Assembly (NCBI GenBank): GCA_037951165.1
Contig: JBBDHG010000015.1
Location: 6,862,501-6,926,500 of the forward strand
Length of the DNA stretch: 64,000 nucleotides
Direction of reading: 5' to 3'
From: Lophius americanus
Taxonomy: Eukaryota > Chordata > Actinopteri > Lophiiformes > Lophiidae
The position numbers were made by a program, and so were the translations under genes. Shown in pieces: positions 22,351 to 32,965 of this stretch (its first letter is position 1; every line of letters starts with the position of its first letter). Below the pieces are notes generated by a model. It had not been told where the DNA came from, did not search any database, and saw nothing but the letters and a program-made list of their open reading frames with translations.

Positions 22351-23084
22351 ATGGTGGGGATTATTTGGTGTGAAAGTGAATTTTTATTACTAGAATTGAA
22401 AACAAGGGATGAAAATCATATTTCAATGAGCCCAGTAAATGTACAGTTTCACCAACGAGTGGGACAACAGCCTTATAATTTCGAGACTCCGAACATAGAC
22501 CCTTCGACAAAGTAAAGATCAACCCTAATTCAGATCTGTAAAAACAAAGGTGTTCACACAAAAACCTCTTTCACTGCCATTGAAAAAAGCTGCTTGAGTT
22601 CTCTCTCTTCTGAACAAACTTACACATTTCTTCCAACAACCCATATTTTATAATTTGATTATATTCAAGTCATTTGCAACATGTTACACTATACCAAGCC
22701 ACACGCATTTTCATCAGCTCAAACTTTTTCAGAGTGGTTTTCACCTGCAGATATGTTTATCCCTCAGAGGGGGGATTAGAGTTAGAGGGGACTAAGCTCT
22801 TCAAATATTATCAGACCACGATCCAGTGCTCTGCTCCAGAGACATCAACTTGTGCTTTTACATTTAAGCCTTTGCAATTCGCTCTTTGCACGCAATAAGA
22901 TGTAATATTTACTAAAACAAATGTTTCTGTCCTGTCCCATTGTATAACAATACAATAATAATATACTTTCCCCGAATAGGGCCTTTATAAGGAATGTAGC
23001 TCCAAATGCTTTACAATGAAAAAAAAAATGGCATTTGCCAATTCCATAAGACATAAAACCATGAAGTAAGATTTAAACAAAGGA
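22351..23084. other. Anonymous sequence
   Basis: TAGGGCCTTTATAAGGAATG followed by GCTTTACAATG near 22975 may be a small LINE-tail piece. No supported gene was found. Confidence 0.4.
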
Positions 23085-23480
23085 TTGCTTCGAAAGTTTT
23101 CACTCTGCACCTTTAAGTCTCTCAACGAGTAAATAGATTTTTACAAATTAAGTCAGCCGCTTTGATCTGCATCATACTGAAATGTCCAAAGTAAACAAGA
23201 TAGGTGTGAAACCAAGGAAAACAGCACACACTCAAAACAGTATAGTATAAAAATAGTTCTGTTCACGGCAGCAACTATGTGTCGTGTCATCCTCTCCCAC
23301 CTGTAGTCCGCCATCTTCATTGTTTACTTAAAAACAAGGAATATGGCGGACCAACCTTCATACTCTATCAGTCCTTCATATCTTCCTGTTTGACAGACCT
23401 TCAGGTAGTTAGGGCGCTGTGGAGCCTCTGGGGACTACAGACATATCCCCTCCTCAGCTCAGTAATTATTGGGCTCTTTT
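23085..23480 (-). repeat. Probable AAAGGTGCAGTG-family DNA transposon, minus orientation
   Basis: The reverse complement of CACTCTGCACCTTTAAG (23099-23115) matches the left end at 16635. The body contains CCGCCATCTTCATTGTTTAC and ATGGCGGACC, which suits this family. Confidence 0.4.
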
Positions 23481-24019
23481 ATAGTTGAATGCTCTGCTGA
23501 CGTTCAGCCTGAGGTGAGTCAAATATCTTGCTTTCCACAAAGTTTTTCTTGGAGAAAACTCAACAGCTGCTAGCGACTCTGAACACTGGGCTCTAAAATT
23601 ACCTTGGTGCTGACAAAAAGGACACAGACATTCACAGACTGTCAAACTCAGAGTTAGCTTTTAAGAAGGGCATAGGGATTAACCTAGTGCCATCTTGTGA
23701 AAAAGTTTTAAATTTTAACCATATTGCATATCAGCTCACACATTCCCTATCTCAGATCTATGGTGGCCTTCAAGTTTCAAAAAGACGTCTTCAACCACAA
23801 TGAGTGATAAGGTTCCTTTATGGATATGCTTAAAAAATGTGTTTAGTGATTAACTAATCTCAAAACTTACATATGAGACAGCACATATTTCTATTTGTTA
23901 CTCATTGTGGTGGTCGAGGGGGAAACAACGAAAATTTGGATATTTGGAGGATTATACATTCAGTAATACATGAAACCTTGCCTTTATAAAGACAGGAAAT
24001 CATGAGGACCTACTCATGA
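23481..24019. other. Anonymous sequence
   Basis: No supported feature was found. Confidence 0.4.
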
Positions 24020-24021
24020 AA

Positions 24022-24246
24022 TCGTGGGTTTGGCGTAGTAAGTTGCAGGGTTGAATTGGCTCACGACTCACAGTCCAAAACTATGCAATATATTTGAATC
24101 TGTGACTCTAAAAAGCTGGTAGGTGTGATTGTGAGCATAAATCATTGTTTGGTGATGAACTGATGATTTGTCCATGCCGTAACCCACCTTTCGCCTCATG
24201 TGAGCTGTGATAGGCTCCAGCCCCCTTCATGACCCTGAACAGTGGT
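24022..24246 (+). repeat. SINE fragment (RTE-tailed family)
   Basis: GTGACTCTAAAAAGCTGGTA is followed by GGTGTGATTGTGAGCATAAA and ACCCACCTTTCGCCTCATGT, then GATAGGCTCCAGCCCCCTTC and ACCCTGAACAG. The blocks correspond to the middle and tail of 37738-38090. Confidence 0.65.
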
Positions 24247-25364
24247 GTGGGTCATTGAGAGAACATCAAAAAGGTTACTGGCAGGAGCAAGAAACTCAGC
24301 AAAAGTAATAGAAGGATAGGGGAGGTGATTGCAGAGTTGGAAATTTCATGACAGTGCCTCAGGCGAAAAGGAGACTTTGAGGTAGTGAGAGAAAGGAAGC
24401 CAGCGAAGGTGTCATCAGGACAGTGTCTTTGACCTTTATATCATGCTGAATCGAATCAAATTCTACAAGTTAGATGGATTGATGTAATATTTTGTAAGAA
24501 TTCCTTTAATCCCTCCAGTTTAGTTCACTGACTTGGAGATTCTTTGTCATTGAGGTTGATGGTAAAGTCCTGAATTCCTGATGGCTCAGATATCAGACAA
24601 ATGTCAACATTACAATCAGATTCAGGACTGGCTGATGAAGGGTCTCAACAATAACAAACAAGAAATGTTGTCAGAGAGGTCCAACAGCAAGAAAATCTAA
24701 GTCAAAGAGGAATAGACTATTAGCACAGTTGACTTAAAGCCAATGATAATAATTCTATTTAATGATAAGATACTTGCACTTGAGCGAAAATCTGGAAGAC
24801 TCTAGATATAGTTTTTTTTTCTTCTTCTAATAAAACTCATCACTGATCTTTTAATCTAATTAAACAAGACAATCCTAAACCGTAGAGGTACCAAAGCTGG
24901 AAAAACTCCAAAGGGTCCTAGCAGTACCTTCCTGGCATTTGATGATTTAGAAGTTAAAGGGTGTCCAGGCACCTTATCAGGGTGCCACCAGGAGGCTTCT
25001 TCCCTTTGGAGATCAATCAGTTCATAACTTGGTATACTACCTATGTGGGCTAGTATAACCTTGCTTTCCATTTATTATATACAATACAGCATCTAGAGAG
25101 TGTTTCTTGGGTTTTTTCTTTCAGTGTCTTCATATAATGAAAAGTATAGCTAAATCCCACTTGGCATATAGGCTCAAAGAGGATTTTAATAGCAATATTA
25201 TAACTGTTTATCTCCAGTTTAACTTTGTTCATCAACATGAAACCGCAACTGACAGAATGTTTCAAGACAGCCCTTTTGGCAGATGTCCTGCGCAAAATAG
25301 CTTTATTTGCATCCTGTGATGCCGTCAATGAAACACACGATTTCAGGCTGGCATGATCTTCAGA
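24247..25364. other. Anonymous sequence
   Basis: The minus frame at 25050-25400 (116 codons) overlaps a repeat and shows no domain. I see no supported gene. Confidence 0.45.
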
Positions 25365-25365
25365 C

Positions 25366-25470
25366 TCTTCCGGCCTGGAAATCAATTTCGTGCTCCACAC
25401 ATTGATGAGGCATAGGTTTTACGCCGGATGCCTTTTCTGGCCCAACCCTCCCCATATTTTCTCTCTCTGT
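25366..25470 (+). repeat. Dispersed fish repeat, unclassified (copy 1)
   Basis: AGGCATAGGTTTTACGCCGG is followed by ATGCCTTTTCTGGCCCAACC and CTCCCCAT. The same blocks occur at 41985-42150, and a scrap recurs at 25885-25910. Class is unknown to me. Confidence 0.55.
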
Positions 25471-25474
25471 CTCT

Positions 25475-25877
25475 TCTTCTCTTTTAGTTTTCCTCAGATC
25501 CTCTGGCTCCAGTATTTTAGCTGTTCTCCAGAGCCTCTGGTCCTTCTCTTTATAGTTGTTCCATATAGCCTCTGGTATATAAGGACCATCCATTAAGCTT
25601 GACTAACATCCAGTGGATCTTCAAACATGAATGTTCATCAGAACAGGGCGAGACCCTGGAGGAAGTGCACTGCACAATCAGGGGAGACACACTTCAATTA
25701 GGGGTGCACCAATAAACTACAGAGACAGCTCGGTGTTCTGGGCCCTGAGAGTACAGGATAGATCACTCTGCTCATTCATAAAAGGTGCTGCAGCTGACAA
25801 ACACACTCACACAAAAACCAAGCCTGAGGCCAAACTTTTTATCCTTGAAGGTCCCATCATAACTTAATTAAGACGTT
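25475..25877 (+). repeat. Repeat copy A of a diverged pair
   Basis: This aligns with 26695-27150 through many shared blocks, for example GATCACTCTGCTCATTCATA, AAAACCAAGCCTGAG, TATCCTTGAAG and AACTTAATTAAGA. It opens with 34-38-bp internal repeats built on TCAGATCCTCTGGCTCC-like units. Class is unknown. Confidence 0.8.
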
Positions 25878-25897
25878 TTACGCTCAGCACATTGATT

Positions 25898-25968
25898 TGA
25901 CATAAGTTTTCCTTATGTCAATGAAGAATACTACGTTGCTTTAAGTATAGAATACTTAAAGCAACGTA
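25898..25968. repeat. Two adjacent perfect hairpins
   Basis: TGACATAAG (25898-25906) pairs with CTTATGTCA (25912-25920) over a 5-nt loop. TACGTTGCTTTAAGTAT (25932-25948) pairs with its exact reverse complement at 25952-25968 over a 3-nt AGA loop. Confidence 0.85.
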
Positions 25969-26131
25969 CTTTTGCCCATGGTCTTAAATTAAATCAATAT
26001 TCGAATAAAATAAAATGTAAAAAAATATAATTATAAATTAAATGTATTATTATTTATTATTTTATTATTATTAATATGAGGTATGACAATACTGAATCTT
26101 TCAGTATCGATACCTGTCCTTGTACTCCCAC

Positions 26132-26262
26132 TCCACACTATTGCCAACTGGCTAATTATCCAGGGTGTACCCCACCTCTCGCCCCATGTCAGCTGGGATC
26201 ATCTCCAGCCCCCTGTTACCCTGCACAGTGTAAGTAGTTACATAAAATGAATCAATGGATGA
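26132..26262 (+). repeat. SINE tail fragment (RTE-tailed family)
   Basis: TATCCAGGGTGTACCCCACC, TCTCGCCCCATGTCAGCTGG and TCTCCAGCCCCCTGTTACCC match the tail of 37738-38090. Confidence 0.75.
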
Positions 26263-26694
26263 ATCAATGTCAATGTCTCTCTGGATATCTGGTGCTGATT
26301 TGACATCACATCCAAACTTGCGGCCAACTGTCCCGCACACCTGAAACTCATCCGCTAATCAAGCCACTGTTGCGCATGAGCTCCGTTCGGCTCTCCACTC
26401 CCTGCCAGATCGTTCCATCTGCCAATGTGGATCTGTCTGCCAATGTCGCCCTGCTCATTGTCAGCCTCTCTCAATACTCTCTCTGGTCAGACGTGTCAGC
26501 TCTTTCTGTCTGCCTGCTCAACACTCTCTCGACACGGTAACTACTCCAATAGCCACTTTCCACAGAATAGACTCATCACGCGATTTAATATTCATGACAA
26601 TAAACTGTTCTTAAACTGCAGATAGCCTTGCCCGAAATCCGAGCAAAACTATTGTTGCTGTTTCTCAAACCCCGCGGTTCAACTCTTTTACCCA
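26263..26694. other. Anonymous sequence
   Basis: Repeated CTGCCAATGT and CAACACTCTCT motifs are present at 26415-26530. No supported gene was found. Confidence 0.4.
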
Positions 26695-27150
26695 TTCATC
26701 AGATCCTCTGGTTTCTCTCTTTTAGTTGTTCCTAAGATTCTCTAGTTCTTCTATTTAAAATGTTTCTCAGATCCTCGGGCTCCTCTCTTTAAGCAGTTAA
26801 TGAATTTATGTTGACAGTATAACTTTAAAGATATATGAGGTCCCTCCAGAAGTCTTGACTATCATCTAGTTGATCTTCACACATGGATATTCATCAGATC
26901 ATGGCTGGAAGATGTGCACTGCACCATCAGGGGAGAGACTCTTGAATTAGTGTGTGACTGTTTGAAGTGTGTCACTAGAGTTGGCTAGGCCCAGAACACT
27001 AGACACCTCTAGTGTTCTGGTCGTGGAGAGTACATGATAAATCACTCTGCTCATTCATAATAGGTGCGGCAGCTGGGAAACCCACTCATACAAAAACCAA
27101 GCCTGAGACCAAACTGTCTATCCTTGAAGCACCCATCAAAACTTAATTAA
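26695..27150 (+). repeat. Repeat copy B of a diverged pair, with an inverted insertion
   Basis: It is the partner of 25475-25877. Compared with copy A it carries extra sequence around 26945-27010, including the left arm of a perfect hairpin at 26991-27020. That arm preserves the GGCCCAGAACAC sequence that copy A holds in the opposite orientation. Confidence 0.8.
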
Positions 27151-27594
27151 GAAATGTGCAACAAGACACAATAAACCAAACCGATAAAGACAAATGGTGA
27201 ACAATAAGAAAATGAAGCATGACAAACGGATTATGTAGACCCACACATACAGTTACATCAATATGTCAGCAAGGATCCCTTCAAGGGTAAACAGAACGCA
27301 CATCTTAAATTTCTCTTCAGCGCAGCCGCTCATATGGAATTTTTCATCACTTGTTTTTTTTTGCTAAAAAATAAATGGTAGAGAAAGGGGTGTATGGAGA
27401 AGAGTATGAAAAAAACTGTAGATATATATTTGGACCAAATTGGATTAAATTCCCCATTTCCCATCTCATTATGTTTCTGTTATAAACAATTTGCTAATCA
27501 CCCCCATTGGAAAAAAGAAAGAATAGTACAATATTATCCCTGGACCTAATTAACTCTGATACAAGGTACATTCAATTTTCAGAAAAAGAGAAGG
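27151..27594. other. Anonymous sequence
   Basis: No supported feature was found. Confidence 0.4.
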
Positions 27595-27595
27595 T

Positions 27596-27746
27596 TCAAG
27601 GTTCAGATCCACCTTTGGCCTTTCTGTGCATTTGCACGCTGTCCCCAGGTTTGTATGTCGAGTTGGTGACTCTTAATTGCCCCTGGGTATGAATGTGAGT
27701 ATGTCTGTCTCTATTTGTTTGACCTGTGATGAACTAGCAACCTTTC
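27596..27746 (+). repeat. SINE fragment (RTE-tailed family)
   Basis: GGTTCAGATCCACC (B-box-like) is followed by TTTGGCCTTTCTGTGCAT, GTTGGTGACTCTTAATTGCC and ATGTCTGTCTCTATTTG, in family order. Confidence 0.65.
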
Positions 27747-28540
27747 TAATGTCGGATATGATTTTAGTTGGTTGGTTTTCGGCATCTGAATAGGGAAAGA
27801 TACTACTATGTATTTGTAGAGAGGTATTGATGCAAGCTCACTTTTACAAACATAACTGTGTCCATCTTTAGGGTCCACAACCAGTCTAGTCTGCTTGGCC
27901 ATTCAAATCACTTCTTGCAACACAAGCCAGCATACAGTGGCAGAGGCTACCACGTGAGGTACAACCATTCGTGCAATCATTCACACACTAATGGAACAGC
28001 CATCACGAGCAGAATTGGATTCAGTGTGTTCAATGTGTAGGCTGAAGGGCCAGGGGATTGCACAAAGAACTTTCAAATTGACGCTCTACCTTCAGAGTCC
28101 TGGCTTGTCCCATTTTGAAGATTCCCTCAAATACTGCCCACAAATAGTGCTCTTTTCCCATACTGGACGGTTTCACCTGATGGATCCCTTCAATCCTATC
28201 CCAAGTTGCATTGGTGACATCTATATTCTTCTGTTTTACCCTTTTATATAAAAAAGAGATGGACATTTTTTTTTTGCACATTTAATTTCTTAAATGTATT
28301 AATTTAATATCTCAGACACTCTGAATTAACTACATAATTTCAAGGAAAAAAGGATCTGGTCAACCTTGTTTTAAACAGTATAAAAGATGATACTTTGTTA
28401 TTAATTATTCATGATACATTTTTGTATTTTTTTTAGACCTTTTTCTGGTTGTATCAAGTTACATCATTCTGTCTAGTAAGAGCTCGCATGCTTTAATATA
28501 CCAAAAGAAAATACAGAAACTAGTTCTCCTATAGGCCTCT
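27747..28540. other. Anonymous sequence
   Basis: The overlapping frames at 27991-28281 have no domain. No supported gene was found. Confidence 0.4.
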
Positions 28541-28668
28541 CTAATTGCCATCGTTAACACCTCTGAAAGGCACCTGCTCTGCCTCGGACTCGTGTTCTGC
28601 ACTTGGGTCCAAGCTCTCTTCAGCTAAAGTCGTATCAAAACCTGTTGAGTTGTGACACTCAATTTTCT
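28541..28668 (-). CDS. Possible terminal coding exon, identity unknown (weak)
   Basis: The minus strand shows a pyrimidine-rich stretch (TTTCATACCTCCTGCCCTTT, then TCCAAGAG) whose AGs could act as a splice acceptor. An open segment follows that ends at a TAG codon. It encodes roughly 41 residues with an acidic C-terminus (LAEESLDPSAEHESEAEQ, then VPFRGVNDGN). The composition looks more protein-like than neighbouring frames, but I recognise no family. No branch point, poly(A) signal or partner exon can be confirmed. It may equally be a chance frame. Confidence 0.18.
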
Positions 28669-28699
28669 CTTGGAAAAGGGCAGGAGGTATGAAAATGAA

Positions 28700-30035
28700 A
28701 CATACCTGACAATAATACTTTTGCAATAGGCAATATATAAAGCCCTCAGTGTTGATTTAATGTTGTGGTCAGTATTCACCCCAACCATCATGTAAGATAT
28801 AAAGAACTGCACTGAATCTACTGATCTACTGCAGCAGAAACTGTTGAAGAAGTTCATTTTGGTTCCCACAAAATATGAAATAGGTGATAAACGTGATGGC
28901 TGTAACTATTACTCAAAAACTATGTCATGGATAATTATTACATTTTATACCCACAAAGACCTTGGTGCAAGGGAGAACTGGATTGATTTAGTGAGAGGTC
29001 AGTTTTATATTTCCAACAGCAGGTGGGACTTTAGCTTTGGCCCATGATTGAGCTCTATCTTGTAAATATATAATACAGGTATTTTACTCTAGTAGTCTAT
29101 AATTAACTCACCATGGGGAGGTTTTTTTTTTTTTTAAAGAAAAATACTGTTCTTTTCAAAAATATCTTCTTAATTGTTACTCTAATTTAGTCCATATTAT
29201 TACATGTAAATCGACTCAAGGAGAATTAATTAATTTTGCTCAAAAAGGGGGATGCTTTTACAATGCAGGGGATTGGTGACTTTTCAGGGATATTGACAGT
29301 TAACGCCTTTTTTTTTTGTGTGTTCAGACATTACAATTGACTCACAAATAGACGCACAAGCACACACAGTCGATTGACAAATGAGTTTGATCACACAACA
29401 ATACCCATATTCACATAGACTTTATCACACTTCTAGTGAGCCCCGGCAATGTGCTGAAGCATAGCATGGCTATAATCATTTGTATCTAGCAATAACTGAC
29501 AATATTTTTTAGCAACCTGTCGTTAAATCTGTGAATTTCCCCAACATTGAGATCTGAAGAGCTGACACAGGCGGGCAAAATTGAGATGATGAAGCACAAC
29601 ATTGATTTTTGAAGAACCTGAAGAGCTTTGAGCGCGGGAGTGTTAATGTCTAAGTGAGTTTATGTGATTTTAGTCCATTTGAATGATAGCTTGAGTAGAG
29701 AGTCCATTTCCTCTTGTCTAATTGTTGAGTCCCCGAGTACATGATATTATACACTGTTCATTAGTGACTGACAAATTCATAAAACCAATTCAAACTTAAA
29801 GATAATACTTTTTATGGTTTATGCAGTTTTAACGTATTTTGGATGAGTCATCATCATTTACAAAAAATATATGAGAAAATACTCGGATCATGATTTATCT
29901 ACTGATGTTGCTAGTACGAGGTCAAAAATAGTTCATTGGTGTTCGATTAGGTTTGCACAATCACACAAAAACAACCAAAGAGGAAGAAGAAGAGGCAGTT
30001 AGCACTTCTGGACTTACAGGTCAAGAAGGGTAATC
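28700..30035. other. Anonymous AT-rich sequence
   Basis: It contains poly-T runs at 29117-29136 and 29309-29318 and no supported gene. The part at 28960-29045 weakly resembles 43060-43130. Confidence 0.45.
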
Positions 30036-30039
30036 TGGA

Positions 30040-30300
30040 TATGCCTCTCCCCAGCAACACATTCCAGCTCATTCTAGGTATCCCAAAATTTGCGGATGGG
30101 TAAAAGACCTCATCTGGCTCATTACAACATGATGCAGCTTGGGCTTCCGAGTTCATTACCTCATCTCTAAGGCTGAGCCCAACCATCTTACAAAGGAAGC
30201 CCATTTCAGGCGCTTGTGTCCTTCACCTCATTCTTTCGGTGACTACCTGCAGGTCATGACCGTAGGTGAGCAAGAGCATTGGATGATTGAGGGCTTTGCC
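30040..30300 (-). mobile_element. Rex3-like LINE fragment, minus strand
   Basis: CATCTCTAAGGCTGAGCCCA, AGCCCATTTCAGGCGCTTGT, CATTCTTTCGGTGACTACC and GGTCATGACCGTAGGTGAG are reverse complements of the Rex3 region encoding the C-terminal segment around LTYGHELWVMTERMRSRIQA (compare 5160-5280). It is heavily diverged. Confidence 0.75.
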
Positions 30301-31130
30301 CAATCACAGTTAGTGTTTGATGACTTTGGCATTGTCATGTTGATCATCATAGTGTCCATGGACTAAATCAAAACAATACAAAGCACCATCCCAACATACT
30401 AACCCAATCGATGACCAGGGTAAACATTATACCTGGTAAAAGGAAATCATGTTGGCATTTTGAATAATAATAAGCATGCTTGAATTAGCATTCAATAGCT
30501 ATGCTTTATTAACATTATTGAGCATAAAACAGCATCAGACAAAAACCTCACAGAGCTGCTAGTATGGATGCAGACTCTTATAAAGCATCAACACCACGGG
30601 TTCAACACAAGGAAAAATAAGAAACTCAGTGTAAAGATTTTTGAGTTGTAAACTGGTGAGGACCATGTAGTCCACGTGGGGAATTAAACTCGTCCGAACA
30701 CTGCTGGAGTGATTGCCCATCGGGAAAAAGAGGCAGTACAGTCAGTAGTCGTCCAAAGTGGCCTTTGTCACTTGAGGGCACTAGGAAGGTACCTCATCGG
30801 TGGGGACGAGGTACCTTCCCATAACCTTTTTAAAGTCAACTCGAAACTGATCACGTTCCACTGCCTTGGGGCAAGTTGAATCGCCTTGGCGGATTGTGTG
30901 AAACTCACCTACTTCCCTTCTCCTCTTCATGCGAGGTGTAAGGCCGCAATGCTTTTTCTTGTGCTAAATAGTATGTAAGATCCGCCATTTGTAGAAACAC
31001 AAAACAGCAACTACTTCATTCATCATCTTCCTCCTTCTTGGTTTCCTCACTGTCTGTCTATGAACATGAAAACCCCTCTCTAGAGCCAGTGAATGGTTTT
31101 GCATAGGCTACTTTACAAACATGGCAACGC
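30301..31130. other. Anonymous sequence with an inverted repeat
   Basis: GGAAGGTACCTC (30784-30795) and GAGGTACCTTCC (30808-30819) form a perfect 12-bp inverted repeat with a 12-nt spacer. Nothing else is supported. Confidence 0.5.
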
Positions 31131-31134
31131 ATTA

Positions 31135-31290
31135 CGGTAGCCTCCGTAGAATTGGACTCCCCCGGAGATTAAGAGTATATATATATATATAGCTGATTTC
31201 ACAGTAAAAGAAAACATAGTTATAAATAGAATATTTCATCTATTCAAAGAGATGCCTTTAATTGTACACACTACAACTTTAAAAGAACAG
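31135..31290 (+). repeat. Probable right end of AAAGGTGCAGTG-family DNA transposon
   Basis: AGAAAACATAGTTATAAATA, ATTTCATCTATTCAAAGAGA and TGTACACACTACAACTTTAA correspond to the right-end blocks at 7975-8140. A (TA)n tract lies at 31171-31189. Confidence 0.45.
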
Positions 31291-32275
31291 GTGCTCTCTG
31301 GGTCCTTTCCAGGACAGCTGGTAGTTTTTATGTGGTATTTTTTTAAACCATAATAACCATGCAATGATGATCTTCAGAGCAACATTAACAGGCACAGAGA
31401 ACAATCTAGCCATAAACTCATAGCTATAAAAATTGATTTTTCTTCTGCCAGACAGTACATCTTGAACATTTTCTCTTTCTCTTGACTTTTATCATGTTCT
31501 TCACCGGCAAGAAATCTGCAATTCCGAGATTCACTGTATTGTTTATTCACCTAGAGCCGCAGAGCTGAAATCAGTCACTACTCATTCTGCAAGAAAAGGG
31601 ACTTAAAGCTCACTTTGGTAGTGTATGATACACTTTTAAAATTCTTAATGTCTCTTGGGACAATTCCTGCTCAGGTGCTTTCGGTTTCCAGCGGTAATAT
31701 CAGCACTTCTTTCATGCTTTTAGCCCATAAAGACATGGAAGTGGGGTGAAGATGTTAATTTTATCTGTCTCTTTTTAAGAGGATGGCTTGACCTGTCCTC
31801 AATACCTACATATCATGCTGATTCTTTTATCCGAAAGCCAATAAAGTAAAGTTGTAGAAAAGCAGCAGTAAAACACAGATCAGTCAGTGTACTCACTTTT
31901 CTGGGAGCTCTTTATGGGTTGATATAAGTGTCAAAAAAGATGCACATTCAGCTTCAATCTTTGTTTTATTTGCGAATTTATCTGCTGCAGATTCTCCAAA
32001 GGTTCATGATATATTTTTCTGTTGCCAGGAAAACGACATTTTTAATACTTGTTATGTTGAAATGTCTACGGTAATTATGTTAAAATCTAATTAAAAGGGT
32101 ACATATCATTTCCTTTTAGCACATTTGTCCAGGATGTATCCTCCCGAGGCAGAATTCTATGCACATCTCTCTCATCTCTCTTACAAAAAGCTTTCACAAT
32201 AAAACTATTTAAGCTTAAAATATAAAAAGGTGTCCAGTAAAACCGTTATTTGAATGGGCTTGCTGTAGCTTACCC
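31291..32275. other. Anonymous sequence
   Basis: No supported feature was found. Confidence 0.4.
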
Positions 32276-32277
32276 CC

Positions 32278-32375
32278 ACACAGCAGGTGGGGGGTTCTGT
32301 CATCAGGGATGGGTCAAATGCAGAGGACTACTTTCACAATGTTGTACTGAATGATAAATGATAATAAAGAGGATA
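32278..32375 (+). repeat. tRNA-SINE tail fragment
   Basis: CATCAGGGATGGGTCAAATG, ACAATGTTGTACTGAATGA and AATAATAAAGAGGAT match the tail of the SINE at 35046-35302. The head is missing. Confidence 0.7.
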
Positions 32376-32639
32376 CATTATTATAATCGTTGTTATATTG
32401 ATGCAACGTATTACTGACTGTGTATTGCTTTATATTTCACAAAAAACGGTATCCTACGAAATATATTTGCCATGGAAGTCATATATTTGTGCAAAAGAAT
32501 GTCGTAAGATTATTCTATTGGACTATACAGATTATGTTGAAGACTGGGAGTGCCTCCCGCTCTCAAAATTTTTTGCCACCTTTTATGGGCTACCGGGTGA
32601 CAAGCTTTGCAAGGTATTTTGGTTGAATTCCTCTTGAAC

Positions 32640-32965
32640 AAGCAATCTCTGGTGCTCCAGCTTTACGCAGTGTTCCCCATATCCATGGTGGCAGCATGTC
32701 AGGCAGGGTATTCCAGATGCACCTCTTCCCAGCATAGTCTCCAGCTCATAAAAAAGTTTTCTCAGACAAGATGATATATACCATGCCGCCAGTGAAATAT
32801 GTATCTACCCACTGCTCTCCACACAGTTGGACGTGCCTTTAAAACCACCAAAGGGAGGTGCCCTGAATCCAAGACCTCATCGTTTGGGTGACCACCCAGA
32901 GCTCATGACTGGTAACAGTAAGAGTTGGAACGTATATCCCCTGGTAAATAACTCAGCTCTCTCCT
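32640..32965 (-). mobile_element. Rex3-like LINE fragment, minus strand
   Basis: TGGTGGCAGCATGTCAGGCA, TATTCCAGATGCACCTCTTC, AGTCTCCAGCTCAT and CCACCCAGAGCTCATGACTG follow the order of the reverse-complemented Rex3 3' region. It is heavily diverged and partly deleted. Confidence 0.6.
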
